From positions 1-6,039 of the forward strand of contig JBOGDF010000330.1 of NCBI GenBank assembly GCA_050701635.1: a stretch of DNA of 6,039 bases, written 5' to 3'. Of the stretch, positions 5,137-6,039 are shown piece after piece. The notes beneath the pieces were generated by a model, which was not told the DNA's origin, ran no database searches, and worked only from the letters and a program-made list of their open reading frames with translations. The DNA comes from WHSM01 sp050701635. GTDB lineage: Bacteria > Actinomycetota > Actinomycetes > Mycobacteriales > Micromonosporaceae. Numbering within the stretch: the stretch's first letter is position 1; each line of letters begins with the position of its first letter. Position numbers and translations under genes: made by a program.

Positions 5137-6039
5137 GTGATCACTGTGGTGGGGGAAGCGCTGCTCGATCTGGTGGCTGACACCGGGGGGCGGTCCTTCG
5201 CGGCGTACCCGGGTGGCAGCCCGGCCAACGTCGCGGTCGGGCTGGCCCGGCTCGGCACACCGACCACGCTCGCCACGCAGCTCGCGGACGACCTGGCGGG
5301 CCGGCTGGTCACCGCGCACCTGCGGGACAGCGGCGTCGCCGTCGAGTTGCTGCCGGGCCGGTCGTCCGTCACCAGCCTGGCGCTGGCCGCGCTGGACCGG
5401 CACGGCGCCGCGACGTACGACTTCCGGCTGGCCTGGGACATCACGCGCGGCCCGGACATCGGCCCGGAGTGCGTCTGCCTGCACACCGGCTCGATCGCCG
5501 CCGCGCTGCCGCCCGGGGCCGCTGTCGTCGACCGCATGCTCGCGGAGCAGCGTGGCGTCACGATCTCGTACGACCCGAACGTACGGCCGTCGCTGAGCGG
5601 GCCGCGCGAGTCGGAGCTGCCCCGGGTGGAGCGGCAGATCAGCCGGTCGGACGTGGTGAAGGCCAGCGCCGAGGACCTGGAGTGGCTCTACCCGGGGCGC
5701 GACCTGGAGATGGTGGCGGCGCAGTGGCTGTCCACCGGCCCCGCGCTGGTCGTGGTGACCCTCGGCGCCAACGGCGCGTACGCGCTGAGCCACGCCGGCG
5801 CGGTGACCCGGCGACCGCTGCCGATCGCCGTGGTCGACACCGTGGGCGCCGGCGACGCCTTCACCGCCGGACTGCTCGATGCGCTGCGCCGCGCGGAGCT
5901 GCTGGGCTCACCGCGCCGGCGCGATCTGGCCGCTCTCGACGGTGCCGGGCTGGGCGAGGTGGTCGACTTCGCCACCCGGGTCGCCGGCATCACCTGCGGC
6001 CGCGCCGGCGCCCACCCGCCGACCCGAGCCGAACTGGAC
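5137..6039 (+). CDS. PfkB-family carbohydrate kinase, fructokinase-like (3' end cut by window)
   Basis: The reading frame starts with GTG and is open for 301 codons to the window edge. The start is well fixed: GGAGGA (5125-5130) lies six bases upstream, and an in-frame TGA at 5110-5112 excludes much longer forms. The protein opens with VITVVGEALLDLVAD, followed by the first ribokinase-fold signature YPGGSPANVAVGLARLG (24-40). YDPNVRPSL (145-153) is common in bacterial fructokinases. KASAEDLEWLYP (175-186) and VVVTLGANGA (205-214) follow, then the anion-hole motif DTVGAGDAF (234-242) with Asp240 as the likely catalytic base. The tail CGRAGAHPPTRAEL is the usual end of this subfamily, so only a few residues should be missing. 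It probably converts fructose to fructose 6-phosphate, following sorbitol or mannitol oxidation. Related PfkB sugar kinases such as 2-keto-3-deoxygluconate or adenosine kinases are less likely. It is transcribed divergently from lacI and probably repressed by that protein. Confidence 0.9.
   Translation, partial: MITVVGEALLDLVADTGGRSFAAYPGGSPANVAVGLARLGTPTTLATQLADDLAGRLVTAHLRDSGVAVELLPGRSSVTSLALAALDRHGAATYDFRLAWDITRGPDIGPECVCLHTGSIAAALPPGAAVVDRMLAEQRGVTISYDPNVRPSLSGPRESELPRVERQISRSDVVKASAEDLEWLYPGRDLEMVAAQWLSTGPALVVVTLGANGAYALSHAGAVTRRPLPIAVVDTVGAGDAFTAGLLDALRRAELLGSPRRRDLAALDGAGLGEVVDFATRVAGITCGRAGAHPPTRAELD

Noticed and set aside
5059..5793. Minus-strand open frames opposite the PfkB kinase gene, up to 244 codons
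   Set aside because: They lie opposite a well-supported PfkB gene, are low in complexity and show no domain. They look like composition-driven shadows.

Overview
The window looks like chromosomal DNA of a high-GC actinomycete. Coding sequence is very GC-rich with strong third-position G/C, the ribosome binding sites are clear (GGAG or AGGAGG types), and one gene starts with GTG. The frequent GTAC/CGTACG words inside genes hint at Micromonosporaceae (Micromonospora or Actinoplanes type), but that placement is inference. All the genes fit a catabolic locus for a sugar alcohol (polyol) or a related sugar. There is no sign of mobile elements, CRISPR arrays, tRNA or rRNA.

Layout. (1) Positions 1-373, minus strand: the N-terminal third or so of a lipoprotein substrate-binding protein of a sorbitol/mannitol-type ABC importer, cut by the window edge. 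(2) Positions 374-593: a divergent control region with two GCTCA..TGAGC palindromes exactly 105 bp apart and extra TGAGC half-sites. (3) Positions 594-2951, plus strand: a two-gene unit of a SorC-family regulator followed 9 bp later by a xylulokinase (xylB). (4) Positions 2957-5018, minus strand: a LacI-family regulator and, 1 bp downstream, a zinc-dependent sorbitol/xylitol-type dehydrogenase. The dehydrogenase ends only 5 bp from the end of xylB. (5) Positions 5019-5136: a second divergent control region with a LacI-type operator made of two overlapping palindromes. (6) Positions 5137-6039, plus strand: a PfkB-family, fructokinase-like sugar kinase with a GTG start, running off the window within a few residues of its expected end.

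How the genes could work together (inference). The importer brings in a polyol, the dehydrogenase oxidises it to a ketose, and one of two kinases traps the ketose. Xylitol or D-arabitol would give D-xylulose, then xylulose 5-phosphate through XylB. Sorbitol or mannitol would give D-fructose, then fructose 6-phosphate through the PfkB kinase. Two local regulators of different families each sit beside their own palindromic operator. The SorC protein probably controls the importer and its own xylB operon. The LacI protein probably controls its own operon with the dehydrogenase and the divergent kinase.

The gene content is conventional for actinobacterial polyol loci, and I see no evidence of a new enzymatic system. 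The least ordinary part is the arrangement of the two operator regions.
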